Source of the DNA: an uncultured Clostridia bacterium
GTDB lineage: Bacteria > Bacillota > Clostridia > Oscillospirales > Acutalibacteraceae
DNA length: 64,000 nt
Assembly (NCBI GenBank): GCA_944385055.1
Contig: CALWVT010000001.1
Span: 496,001 to 560,000, forward strand
Reading direction: 5' to 3'
A model generated the notes under the pieces. The model was not told the origin of the DNA. It searched no databases and worked only from the letters and a program-made list of their open reading frames with translations. The translations under genes were made by a program, and so were the position numbers. Each line of letters begins with the position of its first letter. The first letter of the stretch is position 1. This document shows, one piece after another, positions 54,931 to 64,000 of the stretch.

Positions 54931-55791
54931 TTATTCTTCGATTGGCAGCACGTCATACTTTCGAAACCGAACAGCGCCAAAAAGTACGGCGGCCGCGATC
55001 ACGGCGGCCGAAAGCAGGACACCCGCCGCGTTCGTGACGCCGGTGCCGCTATAGATCACATTTCGCACGGGCATCGCGTAATTTCCGAGCAGCAGCGGCG
55101 AAAGCTTATAGGCTGACGCCACAAGAATGACGACAGAAATCAGAAAACTCACGATGGGTTTCAGCCACAGCGTGAAGGCCATCTGCAGCATGCTCAAGGC
55201 AAACAGCACGAGCGGCGCCAGGCAGAACACCGAAAAGAGAAGCGGCGCCACATATCCCGGCCCGGAGACAGCGGCCGGCACCGTAAACTCCAAAAGCGGC
55301 GCGTGCAGCGTCAGGGAAATCGGACTGCCGGAAAGGAGGCATAAAAGGAGCAGCGTCAGCCAGATGACGGCAAAGAACGATAAAACCGCGCAAAAATTCC
55401 ACACACACTTCGAAAGCCACCAGAGCATCCGGCCGTTCGTGCGAATCAAAAACTGCTGGCCGGTCTTTGTCAAATCGTTGTGCGCGTATTCGAGCGTCAT
55501 CCAAAACAGGACAAGATACAATAGCATCCAAATCAGTGGGAACGAAAAACTTTGGTGTGGATCCGGAATATATTCGCTCATACCGGCAAAGACAAAGAAG
55601 ACTGTATCGCCAAAACTCGGCGTAATCGCTGAGCCGTCCCCCGTGATGAGGGCGCCGCGGTTGTAGGACGCCACTTTCGTACAAAATAAAAGCCAAAAGG
55701 CAACCGCCATCAGCACGGCGCCGACGTACCATTTCCACCGCTTGAGCAGGCCGTGGCGCAGATCGTATCGGACCAGTTTAATAAATTTCAT
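54931..55791 (-). CDS. ABC-2 type permease
   Basis: 286 residues with about six membrane helices and an extracellular loop after helix 1. No close family known to me; typical of two-permease export systems. Overlaps the next permease gene by 14 bases. Confidence 0.75.
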   Translation of the reverse strand: MKFIKLVRYDLRHGLLKRWKWYVGAVLMAVAFWLLFCTKVASYNRGALITGDGSAITPSFGDTVFFVFAGMSEYIPDPHQSFSFPLIWMLLYLVLFWMTLEYAHNDLTKTGQQFLIRTNGRMLWWLSKCVWNFCAVLSFFAVIWLTLLLLCLLSGSPISLTLHAPLLEFTVPAAVSGPGYVAPLLFSVFCLAPLVLFALSMLQMAFTLWLKPIVSFLISVVILVASAYKLSPLLLGNYAMPVRNVIYSGTGVTNAAGVLLSAAVIAAAVLFGAVRFRKYDVLPIEE

Positions 55792-56641
55792 GTTTTCGCC
55801 CCCGCATCCAAGTCAACAGCAGCGTGCCGGCTAACAGAATCCCGCCTTCCAACAGAGCCGGCCACAGCGGGCGGCTGAAATCCCCGCTCTGCCCTAAAAA
55901 ATTGATGGGAGATAAGAGCGCCGAATCCGCCATATAGGAATAGAGCGCTTGTCCCAAAACCTGCAGCGCCACGCAGCAGAAAAACGGCGTGACAAGGACC
56001 GCCACGCGATTGCGCGTGAAGTAGGCGACGGACATGCCGAACACCGCGAGCAGGCCGCCAAACAGGAAGATTAAAAGGACGCGCAGCAGCACATACAGCG
56101 CCGGGTATGTGTAAAACACAGCAGAAAACAGGTCGCCGTACGAAACGCCGTAATAGATCATGTAATCCGCCTGCGGCGTGCGGGCCGGGATAGACATCGC
56201 CATCACCAGAATATTGAGCAAAACCGGCAGCAGCACCGCAAGGCCGCCGGACAAAAACGCGGCGATGTACTTTCCAAAGTAATACCTAAAACGCCCGCAG
56301 CGCACAACGAGGTTCCGCTCATAGGCGCGGTTTCGCTCCTGGCAGTAGCTCCACGCGTACGGCAGCGTTGAAAGCAGCGGCAGCAGATAGAAAAACAGCG
56401 AGCTAAACAGCGTAAAGCCGTCCATAACGATCCAATACGTGTAAAAGCTCTCGACTTCAAGCATCGGATTTGAAATATATCCCGAGTCCGCTTCAATCTG
56501 GAAATAATATGTATCCTGTCCATACTGCATCAGGCACATCCAAGCACTTAAAAGGCCCAGTACACAGCCTATGAGGACGACCGCGAGAAAGCTGCGATTC
56601 CGAAACGCCTTTCGCATCTCAAGAGCCAACACATTCTTCAT
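55778..56641 (-). CDS. ABC-2 type permease
   Basis: 287 residues with about six membrane helices; the first helix (FLAVVLIGCVLGLLSAW) is followed by a large extracellular loop, then helices from about 70. The pair of permeases probably forms a heterodimer. Its ATG overlaps the lipoprotein stop by 4 bases. Confidence 0.78.
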   Translation of the reverse strand: MKNVLALEMRKAFRNRSFLAVVLIGCVLGLLSAWMCLMQYGQDTYYFQIEADSGYISNPMLEVESFYTYWIVMDGFTLFSSLFFYLLPLLSTLPYAWSYCQERNRAYERNLVVRCGRFRYYFGKYIAAFLSGGLAVLLPVLLNILVMAMSIPARTPQADYMIYYGVSYGDLFSAVFYTYPALYVLLRVLLIFLFGGLLAVFGMSVAYFTRNRVAVLVTPFFCCVALQVLGQALYSYMADSALLSPINFLGQSGDFSRPLWPALLEGGILLAGTLLLTWMRGRKHEIY

Positions 56642-57333
56642 GACGCCTCACCGCCTTGATCGAGCGTCAGTGCAATCGCGCGCGTCGTGACGCCGTTCGT
56701 TTCATAGAGCGTGATGTACAGGTTGCCATCCGTCATAAGGTCTTCGGGGACGAGAAACGCCGTCTCGAACGACTCGCTTTCACCCTTTTCGAGGTACGGC
56801 AAATGAAAATACGCGGTCTCGCGGTTCTCCTCGGGGGCTTTGCTGTTATACACCGGCTCAAAACTTTGATCCTCGGTCCCCTCGAGAGAAGCTTTCGTTG
56901 TCAGTGTCATGACATTGACCTGTGGGGTAATATCCTGTGCAGAAGCCTCTTTTTCTGCCCGGGCTTCCCCTTGCAAATACAGCACTGCAAATCCCTGCGG
57001 CAAATTTTCTCCGTCGAGTTTGATTTCCTGCGACTCCCCGTTGAGAGACATATAATTGCTGCCCAAATATAAATCCGCAGCTTTTAAGCCGGCCGCCGCG
57101 AGGGTTGGAAATACTTCCGCAGACATAATCTCATAGCTGAAGAGTTTTGAGGCATCTGTCTGATACTGTCCCATCGGATAAATTTGAATTCCGTTAATCA
57201 TGTCTTCTGCGGGCGGCATGCTCTCATTGTTGCTGCTCGTAACGCCTTCCATAGTCTGTTGGTTTGTACAACCGGCCAGCAAAAATAGACAAAGGCCGCA
57301 AGCGGCGAGCACTCCTCTATATTTTTGTTTCAT
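56638..57333 (-). CDS. Lipoprotein of the ABC-2 operon
   Basis: 231-residue lipoprotein: signal with lipobox LLAGC near residues 17-21, a Ser/Asn-rich linker, then a soluble domain. No solute-binding fold is evident, so it is more likely an accessory or immunity-like lipoprotein than a substrate receptor. First gene of a five-gene operon (lipoprotein, permease, permease, ATPase, anchored protein). The ATG at 57333 follows AAGGGAA. Confidence 0.8.
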   Translation of the reverse strand: MKQKYRGVLAACGLCLFLLAGCTNQQTMEGVTSSNNESMPPAEDMINGIQIYPMGQYQTDASKLFSYEIMSAEVFPTLAAAGLKAADLYLGSNYMSLNGESQEIKLDGENLPQGFAVLYLQGEARAEKEASAQDITPQVNVMTLTTKASLEGTEDQSFEPVYNSKAPEENRETAYFHLPYLEKGESESFETAFLVPEDLMTDGNLYITLYETNGVTTRAIALTLDQGGEAS

Positions 57334-57596
57334 CAAATTCCCTTCTTTCTGCAAAAGGTAAAATGAATCCTTCTTTCGATTCCAAAAGAGGAATTCCTTC
57401 GTTATGAAAACGAGGGAACGGTTTTGTTTGTTCCTTCAAAATAAAAATTTTTGAGGAAAATTGGAAAGCATAAATTTTAAAATTGACATAGTACTCGCAA
57501 AAGCATATGGTTGATTCTTTTCAAAAATAATTTATCCTACAAAATCTGGAGTTTTATTTTCCATGCAAAAAGTGCAAAGAAAAACCGAATTTCCTA
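57334..57596. other. AT-rich intergenic region, no gene seen
   Basis: The spacer between the divergent lipoprotein and trp units is strikingly AT-rich. One plus-strand promoter-like match (TTGACA, 17, TATGGT) lies at 57484-57512. I see no ORF with a ribosome site and no structured element. Confidence 0.5.
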
Positions 57597-57625
57597 TTGA
57601 CATCGCCACACCACCATGCTAGAAT
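57597..57625 (+). promoter_or_regulatory. Sigma-A promoter of the trp operon
   Basis: TTGACA, 17 bases, TAGAAT, just upstream of the T-box leader. Confidence 0.85.
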
Positions 57626-57631
57626 ATAAAA

Positions 57632-57935
57632 AATTTCATATACCCGAAACCGTTGAAGCGGAGATAACGGCAATCATGCCTCTACAGAGAGCCTGTGGTG
57701 CTGCGAGTCAGGCGAGAAACAAGTTGTCAAATGGACCGCGGAGGGTGCAGTCAACGGAGCTTTTGTGAGGGCTCTTAGTATTCTGCAACGTGTGGGCATA
57801 CGTCAGTTGCCGGGGATATGTTGGTATCCCGCAAAGGGCATGGGAATTCCCATGAATCCAAGGTGGCACCGCGGATAAAGCTTTTTATTCGTCCTTGGCA
57901 GTCAAAAGTGGACTGTCAAGGGCGTTTTTGTTTTC
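57632..57935 (+). promoter_or_regulatory. T-box riboswitch (tryptophan) before trpE
   Basis: The conserved T-box AGGTGGCACCGCGG is at 57861-57874. Stem I is closed by GCGG (57658-57661) with CCGC (57736-57739), and the specifier position before that helix reads TGG (57732-57734), the Trp codon. The terminator CCTTGGCAGTC / GACTGTCAAGG (57893-57921) is followed by TTTTTGTTTT. Uncharged tRNA-Trp should allow read-through into trpEGDCFBA. Confidence 0.92.
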
Positions 57936-57993
57936 TCAAGAAACGCCTTTGGCAGGAAACGCCGAAGGTGTTTTTAAGTTAGGAGGCAATGTC

Positions 57994-59457
57994 ATGCATG
58001 TTTCACCGAGCCTGCAGGAAGTTAGGCGCATCGCAGAAAGCGGCCAATACCGCGTGCTGCCCGTAAGCTGCGAAATTCTTTCCGATTTTACAACGCCCAT
58101 CGAGGCTATGCGCGTTTTAAAAAACGTGTCGACACACTGTTACATGCTGGAGTCGGCGCTGGCAAACGAAACGTGGGGGCGCTACACCTTTTTAGGCTTT
58201 GACCCGAAACTCGAAATCACGTGCCGGGACGGCCAGATGCAAGTGGGGAATCTCCATTTTGAAACTTCAAACCCCTCTTCTTACCTGCGGCAGATCCTTT
58301 CAGACTACAAGAGCCCGCGGCTGCCCGGCCTGCCGCCGTTTACAGGCGGCCTTGTCGGGTATTTCTCTTACGACTATCTTGGCTACAGCGAGCCGTCTGT
58401 CCGGCGCAGCGTCACCGACCGCGAAAACTTCAAAGACGTCGACCTGATGCTCTTTGATAAAGTCATCGCGTTTGACAACGTCCGGCAAAAGATTGTGCTC
58501 ATTGTCAATATGTCGTTAAACGACCTCGAAGTGGGCTACAATAAGGCGGTCATGGAACTCAAACAGCTCGCGCAGCTTTTAAAAAGCGGCGAAAAAAAGC
58601 GGGAACCCGCCGGACACCTCTGTGGGGAAATGAAACCGTTGTTTGAAAAGGAACGGTTCTGTCAAATGGTCGAGCGCGCAAAACAATTTATCCATGAAGG
58701 TGACATCTTCCAGATTGTGCTCTCGAACTGCCTGAGCGCGCCATTTGAAGGGAGCCTTTTCAACACCTACCGCGTACTGCGGACCTTAAACCCTTCCCCT
58801 TATATGTTCTATTTTGCAGGCACGGATGTAGAGGTCGCGGGCGCGTCCCCCGAAACACTCGTAAAACTCGAAGACGGCGTCCTGCATACGTTTCCGCTCG
58901 CGGGCACGCGGCCGCGCGGCAAAACCGAGGAAGAGGACCGGCGTTTGGAGCAGGAACTTTTGCAGGATGAAAAGGAACTCGCCGAACACAACATGCTCGT
59001 CGACCTCGGACGCAATGACCTCGGCAAAGTCAGCCGTTTCGGCTCCGTAAAGGTTGAAAAGCTGCATACCATCGAGCGCTACTCACACGTGATGCACATC
59101 GGTTCCACAGTACGCGGCGAGCTGCGGGAGGATTGCGACGCACTCGACGCCGTTGAAGCCGTTCTTCCTGCCGGGACGCTCTCCGGCGCACCCAAAATAC
59201 GCGCTTGCCAGCTCATCGCAGAACTGGAAGACAATAAACGCGGGATCTACGGCGGCGCGATCGGCTATCTCGATTTTTCCGGCAACCTAGACACCTGCAT
59301 CGCCATCCGCATCGCCTATAAGAAAAACGGCCGTGTCTTCGTGCGCAGCGGCGCCGGCATCGTTGCGGACTCCGTGCCGGAAAAGGAATTTACGGAATGT
59401 CTGAATAAGGCCCGGGCATCCTTAACGGCCTTAGAGCTTGCACAGGAGGTGGACTGA
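57994..59457 (+). CDS. trpE: Anthranilate synthase component I
   Basis: Chorismate-using subunit of anthranilate synthase. 487 residues. The chorismate-binding core (SPYMFYF, SPETLV, GTRPRG, LVDLGRNDLG, AGTLSGAPK, RSGAGIVADS) is complete. The start at 57994 has AGGAGG 7 bases upstream; the open frame before it crosses the T-box terminator. Trp feedback residues were not examined in detail. Overlaps trpG by one base (TGATG). Confidence 0.96.
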   Translation: MHVSPSLQEVRRIAESGQYRVLPVSCEILSDFTTPIEAMRVLKNVSTHCYMLESALANETWGRYTFLGFDPKLEITCRDGQMQVGNLHFETSNPSSYLRQILSDYKSPRLPGLPPFTGGLVGYFSYDYLGYSEPSVRRSVTDRENFKDVDLMLFDKVIAFDNVRQKIVLIVNMSLNDLEVGYNKAVMELKQLAQLLKSGEKKREPAGHLCGEMKPLFEKERFCQMVERAKQFIHEGDIFQIVLSNCLSAPFEGSLFNTYRVLRTLNPSPYMFYFAGTDVEVAGASPETLVKLEDGVLHTFPLAGTRPRGKTEEEDRRLEQELLQDEKELAEHNMLVDLGRNDLGKVSRFGSVKVEKLHTIERYSHVMHIGSTVRGELREDCDALDAVEAVLPAGTLSGAPKIRACQLIAELEDNKRGIYGGAIGYLDFSGNLDTCIAIRIAYKKNGRVFVRSGAGIVADSVPEKEFTECLNKARASLTALELAQEVD

Positions 59458-60038
59458 TGATTCTGCTACTTGATAATTACGACAGTTTTTCCTACAATCT
59501 CTACCAGCTCGTCGGTGAAATTGATCCCGACATTCAGGTTATCCGCAACGACGAATACACAGTCGATGAAATTCAAGCCCTGCGGCCCACGCGCATTCTG
59601 CTCTCTCCTGGTCCCGGCAGACCGGAAGGCGCCGGTGTCACGATGGACGTCGTAAAAGCGCTCGGGCCTGAAATTCCGACGCTCGGCGTTTGTCTCGGCC
59701 ACCAGGCCATTTGCGCGGCGTTTGGCGCAACCGTTACGTACGCAAAGCGCCTGATGCACGGGAAACCGTCCATCGCAACCCTTGACCGGACCTGTCCCTT
59801 ATTTGCAGGATGCCCGGAGCGGACACCGGTTGCCCGCTACCATTCGCTTGCCGTTGACCCGAAAACCATCCCTTCCTGCCTTCGCGTAACCGCCCAGACA
59901 GACGACGGAGAAGTGATGGCAGTCCAGCACAAAACCTACCCGATTTTCGGCGTGCAGTTTCATCCGGAATCCATTTTGACGCCGGACGGAAAAACGATGC
60001 TGCGAAACTTTATCAAAGGAGCGATGCACGATGATTAA
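59457..60038 (+). CDS. trpG: Anthranilate synthase component II (glutamine amidotransferase)
   Basis: Supplies ammonia from glutamine to TrpE. 193 residues. Nucleophile Cys in [10 protein letters not shown] near 81, His-Glu in QFHPESIL near 173. AGGAGG lies inside the trpE end. Could also serve folate synthesis as PabA. Overlaps trpD by 8 bases. Confidence 0.95.
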   Translation: MILLLDNYDSFSYNLYQLVGEIDPDIQVIRNDEYTVDEIQALRPTRILLSPGPGRPEGAGVTMDVVKALGPEIPTLGVCLGHQAICAAFGATVTYAKRLMHGKPSIATLDRTCPLFAGCPERTPVARYHSLAVDPKTIPSCLRVTAQTDDGEVMAVQHKTYPIFGVQFHPESILTPDGKTMLRNFIKGAMHDD

Positions 60039-61062
60039 AGAAGCCATTGAGAAAATTGTCAATAAAGAAGACCTCACCTACGACGAAGCCTACACCGTGA
60101 TGAACGAAATCATGAGCGGGGAAACCTCCCCGACACAGAACGCCGCATTTCTTGCCGCCCTCTCCACAAAGAGCGCGCGCGCCGAAACCATTGAGGAAAT
60201 TGCGGGCTGTGCCGCCGCTATGCGGGCGCACGCTACAAAAGTGCCGACCGCGTTTGACGTATTTGAAATCGTTGGCACCGGCGGCGACAACGCACACAGT
60301 TTTAATATTTCCACGACTTCTGCGCTCGTAGCGGCTGCCGGCGGCATGAAAGTCGCAAAGCATGGCAACCGCGCCGCTTCTTCCAAATGCGGAACGGCGG
60401 ACTGTCTCGAAGCACTGGGCGTCAACATCCAGCAAAGCCCCGCAAAATGCCGGGAACTTTTGCAGAAAGTCGGGATGTGCTTTTTCTTCGCACAAGCCTA
60501 TCACGCCTCGATGAAATATGTAGGGGCAATCCGGAAAGAGCTGGGATTTCGCACGGTATTCAATATTTTAGGGCCGCTGACAAACCCCGCCTCCCCTTCC
60601 CTGCAGCTTCTCGGCGTTTATGACGATTATCTCATTGAACCACTGGCGCAAGTGCTGATTCAATTGGGTGTCCGCCGCGGCATGGTCGTCTACGGACAGG
60701 ATAAGCTCGATGAAATCTCCGCAAGCGCACCGACTTCCGTCTGTGAGATCAAGGACGGCTGGTGCAAGCCTTATGTCCTCGCCCCGGAAGACTTCGGCTT
60801 TCCGCGCTGCGCAAAGGCCGACCTGGAAGGGGGATCCCCCGCAGAAAACGCGCAGATCACGCGGGCGGTTTTAAGCGGGGAACCGGGGCCGAAGCGCAAC
60901 GCCGTCCTCTTAAATGCGGGCGCTTCGCTCTATATTGGCGGAAAAGCGGCGAGCATGCGGGAAGGCGTAGCCCTTGCCGGTGAACTGATCGATTCCGGCA
61001 AAGCGATGGAAACGCTCGAACAGCTCATCGCCGTCAGCAATGCACCGGAGGTGGCGGTATGA
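60031..61062 (+). CDS. trpD: Anthranilate phosphoribosyltransferase
   Basis: Adds phosphoribosyl from PRPP to anthranilate. 343 residues. PRPP loop [14 protein letters not shown] near 84, [12 protein letters not shown] near 111, GPLTNPA near 165. ATGA overlap with trpC. Confidence 0.95.
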   Translation: MIKEAIEKIVNKEDLTYDEAYTVMNEIMSGETSPTQNAAFLAALSTKSARAETIEEIAGCAAAMRAHATKVPTAFDVFEIVGTGGDNAHSFNISTTSALVAAAGGMKVAKHGNRAASSKCGTADCLEALGVNIQQSPAKCRELLQKVGMCFFFAQAYHASMKYVGAIRKELGFRTVFNILGPLTNPASPSLQLLGVYDDYLIEPLAQVLIQLGVRRGMVVYGQDKLDEISASAPTSVCEIKDGWCKPYVLAPEDFGFPRCAKADLEGGSPAENAQITRAVLSGEPGPKRNAVLLNAGASLYIGGKAASMREGVALAGELIDSGKAMETLEQLIAVSNAPEVAV

Positions 61063-61841
61063 CGATTCTCGATGAACTCGCGCAGTTCGCATGTGAGCGC
61101 GTGGCACGCGCCAAAACGGCTGCGCCCTTAGAGGAAATCAAGCGGCAGGCTTTCGCGCTTCCGAAAGGCGATTTTGCGTTTGAAAACGCCTTAAAGAAGC
61201 CGGGGATTTCCTTTATCTGTGAATGTAAAAAGGCCTCCCCCTCCAAAGGGCTCCTGGCGCCCGACTTCCCGTATGTGGAAATTGCAAAAGCATACGAAGC
61301 GGCCGGCGCCGACGCGATTTCCGTGTTGACCGAACCGAAATGGTTCCTTGGCAGCGACGCCTATCTGCGCGAAATCGCACAGGCGGTCTCCATCCCCTGC
61401 CTGCGCAAGGATTTTACCGTAGACGAATACATGCTCTATGAGGCAAAACTCCTGGGCGCATCCGCCGTGCTTTTGATCTGTTCGATCCTTTCTGCCGCGC
61501 AATTGGAGGACTACCTTGCGATTTGCGATGCGCTCGGCCTTTCCGCACTTGTGGAAGCGCACGATGCAGCAGAAATTGACACAGCGGTTCGTGCCGGTGC
61601 ACGGGTGATCGGCGTCAATAACCGCAACTTAAAGGATTTTTCGGTGGACGTGCAAAACAGCCGCAGCCTCCGAAGCTGCGTCCCGCCGGATGTCCTTTTC
61701 GTTTCCGAAAGCGGCGTGCGCTGTCCAAAAGACATCGAGATACTTCGGCAGCTGCACGTAGATGCTGTTTTGATTGGGGAGGCCTTGATGCGCGCGCCGG
61801 ATAAAAAAGCGATGCTCCACTCGCTTCGGAAGCCGTCATGA
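61059..61841 (+). CDS. trpC: Indole-3-glycerol phosphate synthase
   Basis: TIM-barrel enzyme forming indole glycerol phosphate. 260 residues, not fused to TrpF. Key segments: [10 protein letters not shown] near 52, LRKDF near 112, GVNNRNLK near 185 and SESGV near 214. ATGA overlaps at both ends with trpD and trpF. Confidence 0.95.
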   Translation: MTILDELAQFACERVARAKTAAPLEEIKRQAFALPKGDFAFENALKKPGISFICECKKASPSKGLLAPDFPYVEIAKAYEAAGADAISVLTEPKWFLGSDAYLREIAQAVSIPCLRKDFTVDEYMLYEAKLLGASAVLLICSILSAAQLEDYLAICDALGLSALVEAHDAAEIDTAVRAGARVIGVNNRNLKDFSVDVQNSRSLRSCVPPDVLFVSESGVRCPKDIEILRQLHVDAVLIGEALMRAPDKKAMLHSLRKPS

Positions 61842-62449
61842 CGAAGATCAAGCTCTGCGGCCTTTCCCGACCCTGCGATATTGAAGCCGTCAATGCGCTG
61901 CGCCCCGACTATATCGGCTTCGTATTTGCAGAAAAAAGCCGCCGGTTCGTTTCGCCCCGAAATGCGGCGCAGCTCAAGCGTCTGCTTTCCCCTTCCATTC
62001 AAGCGGTAGGCGTTTTCGTCCAAGAAGAACCCGAAAAAATCGCCGCGCTTGCGAGGGAAGATCTGTTCGATATCATCCAACTGCACGGAAAAGAATCGGA
62101 GGCCTATCTTGCGAAACTGCGCACACTGACGCAAAAGCCCATTCTGCAGGCGTTTCGCATAGATACACCAGAAGACGTCATCGCGGCAGAAAGGAGCAGC
62201 GCGGATTACATTCTGCTCGATTCCGGTACCGGCGGCACCGGCACAACGTTTGATTGGCGCCTTCTGCAAACGTTTCAAAGACCGTATTTTTTAGCCGGCG
62301 GCCTTACCATTGAAAACGCAGCAGCGGCAGTCCGGCAATTGCACCCGTATGGCGTCGACGTCAGTTCCGGCATCGAAACCGACGGGCAAAAAGATCCTCA
62401 AAAAATGGCGGCATTCGTCTGCGCCGTCAGAAAGGCAGGTACAATATGA
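61838..62449 (+). CDS. trpF: Phosphoribosylanthranilate isomerase
   Basis: TIM-barrel isomerase, 203 residues. Catalytic Cys in KLCGL near 6, QLHGKE near 86, Asp in [10 protein letters not shown] near 130. ATGA overlaps with trpC and trpB. Confidence 0.95.
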   Translation: MTKIKLCGLSRPCDIEAVNALRPDYIGFVFAEKSRRFVSPRNAAQLKRLLSPSIQAVGVFVQEEPEKIAALAREDLFDIIQLHGKESEAYLAKLRTLTQKPILQAFRIDTPEDVIAAERSSADYILLDSGTGGTGTTFDWRLLQTFQRPYFLAGGLTIENAAAAVRQLHPYGVDVSSGIETDGQKDPQKMAAFVCAVRKAGTI

Positions 62450-63645
62450 CCACATCTGAAACACGCAAAGGGCGTTTTGGCATACATGGCGGGCAGTATA
62501 TCCCGGAAACCTTGATGAACGCCGTTATCGAACTTGAAAAAGCATATGAGCAGTATAAAAATGACCCCGACTTTAACCGGGAACTGACGACGCTTCTCAA
62601 CGAATACGCCGGCAGACCCTCCAGGCTCTACTACGCTCAAAAAATGACCCGTGACTTAGGCGGTGCTAAAATTTACCTAAAGCGTGAAGACCTCAACCAC
62701 ACCGGCGCCCACAAAATCAATAACGTTTTGGGCCAGGCACTGCTTGCCAAAAAGATGGGCAAAACCCGCCTCATCGCAGAGACCGGCGCCGGCCAGCACG
62801 GCGTTGCAACCGCTACGGCCGCCGCACTGATGAACATGTCCTGTGTCGTCTTTATGGGGGAAGAAGACACTCGCCGCCAGACACTCAACGTTTACCGCAT
62901 GCGTCTGCTCGGCGCGGAAGTGATTCCCGTGACGACCGGGACGGCGACACTGAAAGACGCCGTTTCAGAAGCCATGCGCGAATGGACCTCGCGCATTGCG
63001 GATACGCACTACTGCCTCGGCTCCGTCATGGGGCCGCATCCGTTCCCCACCATCGTCCGGGACTTTCAGGCGGTGATCTCGAAGGAAATCAAGGCACAGA
63101 TTTTGGAAAAGGAAGGCCGCCTGCCCGATGCGGTGCTCGCCTGTGTTGGCGGCGGCTCCAATGCCATCGGCAGTTTCTATCATTTTATCGAGGATAAAGG
63201 GGTGCGCCTGATCGGCTGTGAGGCCGCAGGCCGCGGTGTCGATACCTTCGAAACAGCGGCGACAATCGCGACCGGAAAACTCGGTATTTTCCACGGCATG
63301 AAGTCCTATTTCTGCCAGGACCAATATGGCCAGATCGCACCGGTATACTCCATTTCCGCAGGCCTTGACTATCCGGGCATCGGACCGGAACACGCCTATC
63401 TGCACGATATTGGCCGCGCGGAATACGTCGCCATTACCGATGAGGAAGCTGTGTGTGCATTTGAATACCTGGCAAGGACAGAGGGCATTATCCCGGCCAT
63501 CGAATCAGCGCACGCCGTGGCATATGCGATGAAGCTAGCGCCGACCATGCGCAAAGATCAAATTTTAGTCATTACGATCTCCGGCAGAGGCGACAAGGAT
63601 TGTGCCGCCATTGCCCGCTATCGAGGGGAGGATCTCCATGAGTAA
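62446..63645 (+). CDS. trpB: Tryptophan synthase beta chain
   Basis: PLP enzyme joining indole and serine. 399 residues, TrpB1 type. PLP Lys in HTGAHKINN near 87, GGGSNAIG phosphate loop near 231. Overlaps trpA by 8 bases. Confidence 0.96.
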   Translation: MTTSETRKGRFGIHGGQYIPETLMNAVIELEKAYEQYKNDPDFNRELTTLLNEYAGRPSRLYYAQKMTRDLGGAKIYLKREDLNHTGAHKINNVLGQALLAKKMGKTRLIAETGAGQHGVATATAAALMNMSCVVFMGEEDTRRQTLNVYRMRLLGAEVIPVTTGTATLKDAVSEAMREWTSRIADTHYCLGSVMGPHPFPTIVRDFQAVISKEIKAQILEKEGRLPDAVLACVGGGSNAIGSFYHFIEDKGVRLIGCEAAGRGVDTFETAATIATGKLGIFHGMKSYFCQDQYGQIAPVYSISAGLDYPGIGPEHAYLHDIGRAEYVAITDEEAVCAFEYLARTEGIIPAIESAHAVAYAMKLAPTMRKDQILVITISGRGDKDCAAIARYRGEDLHE

Positions 63646-64000
63646 CATACAAAAAGCCTTTTCAAACGGTAAAGCCTTCATTGCCTTTCTCACCTGCGGT
63701 GACCCCGACCTGGAAACGACCGCCGCAGCTGTCCGCGCTGCTGTAAACGGGGGTGCCGACCTCATCGAGCTTGGCATCCCGTTCTCGGATCCGACGGCGG
63801 AAGGGCCCGTAATCCAAGGGGCAAATCTGCGCGCTTTGCGCGGCGGTGTGACCACCGATAAAATTTTTGCTTTCGTAAAAGAGCTGCGCAAAGATGTTTC
63901 CGTACCGCTCGTGTTTATGACGTATGCGAACGTTGTGTTCTCTTATGGTACGGAACGATTTGCCGCGGCTTGCAGGGAGATCGGCATAGACGGTTTAATC
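63638..64000 (+). CDS. trpA: Tryptophan synthase alpha chain (partial)
   Basis: Releases indole from indole glycerol phosphate and channels it to TrpB. The first ~121 of about 260 residues are visible before the right edge. AFLTCGDPD near 15, catalytic Glu in [11 protein letters not shown] near 46, and FMTYANVV near 102 are present. The start at 63638 has GAGGGGAGG upstream. Confidence 0.95.
   Translation, partial: MSNIQKAFSNGKAFIAFLTCGDPDLETTAAAVRAAVNGGADLIELGIPFSDPTAEGPVIQGANLRALRGGVTTDKIFAFVKELRKDVSVPLVFMTYANVVFSYGTERFAAACREIGIDGLI

Noticed and set aside
57484-57512. Second plus-strand promoter (TTGACA-17-TATGGT) before the trp T-box
   Set aside because: The -10 is poor and the promoter at 57597-57625 is better placed; such matches are frequent in AT-rich DNA.

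Overview
The window looks like chromosome from an anaerobic, endospore-forming Clostridia (Bacillota), most likely an Oscillospirales/Ruminococcaceae-type butyrate or caproate producer. This rests on a complete spoIIIAA-AH operon, a thiolase-crotonase-hydroxybutyryl-CoA dehydrogenase cluster, the DapL/DapF branch of lysine synthesis, an L27 with the Firmicutes N-terminal extension next to its protease Prp, and a tryptophan T-box. The placement is inferred from gene content only. Base composition is moderately GC-rich by eye, with a few clearly AT-rich stretches. I see no insertion sequence, prophage, CRISPR array or rRNA.

Layout. 1-5.4 kb (minus): carB (cut by the left edge), carA, dapL, dapF. 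5.7-7.0 kb (plus): gdhA. 7.2-16.2 kb (minus): rlmH, yycJ-like hydrolase, murA, a LysM/G5/M23 envelope peptidase, luxS, an RluA-type pseudouridine synthase, ilvE and an RsmF-type rRNA methylase. At 16.3 kb a tiny Asn/Gln/Thr-rich gene sits behind a sigma-G-like forespore promoter. 16.5-24.9 kb (minus): yitT, mrnC, obgE, rpmA, prp, rplU with a leader, then a nusB, TsaD-like, xseA, xseB, ispA, DUF2785 operon. 25.0-29.9 kb (minus): spoIIIA operon. 30-35.6 kb: a HAD hydrolase, a class I amidotransferase-like hydrolase, a large secreted beta-helix protein, a small conserved protein and tcdA. 35.7-39.8 kb (minus): a heterodimeric ABC multidrug-type exporter with a leader-peptide/terminator region. 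39.9-42.8 kb (plus): pepF and DUF4317. 43-45.9 kb (minus): hbd, crt, thlA. 46.2-49.4 kb (minus): glnS, gltX. 49.5-51.4 kb: small genes, two acetyltransferases, tRNA-Pro(GGG). 51.4-57.3 kb (minus): a GT87-like membrane protein, a frameshifted acyltransferase, and a lipoprotein/ABC-2 operon. 57.6-64 kb (plus): T-box and trpEGDCFBA, cut in trpA by the right edge.

Most notable points. (1) The beta-helix surface protein has its signal peptide and its body in different frames, joined exactly at a run of eight G/C bases. This fits a phase-variable ON/OFF switch; a homopolymer sequencing error is the main alternative. The same gene is a composition mosaic. (2) The ABC exporter pair has one degenerate ATP site and a promoter, short ORF, hairpin and terminator upstream, matching ribosome-mediated attenuation as known for BmrCD. 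(3) A sigma-G-type promoter drives an uncharacterised 53-residue spore-protein-like gene. (4) A near-consensus Rex operator lies upstream of the butyryl-CoA genes.

Promoter, terminator and riboswitch calls are by-eye matches to consensus. No database or folding program was run.
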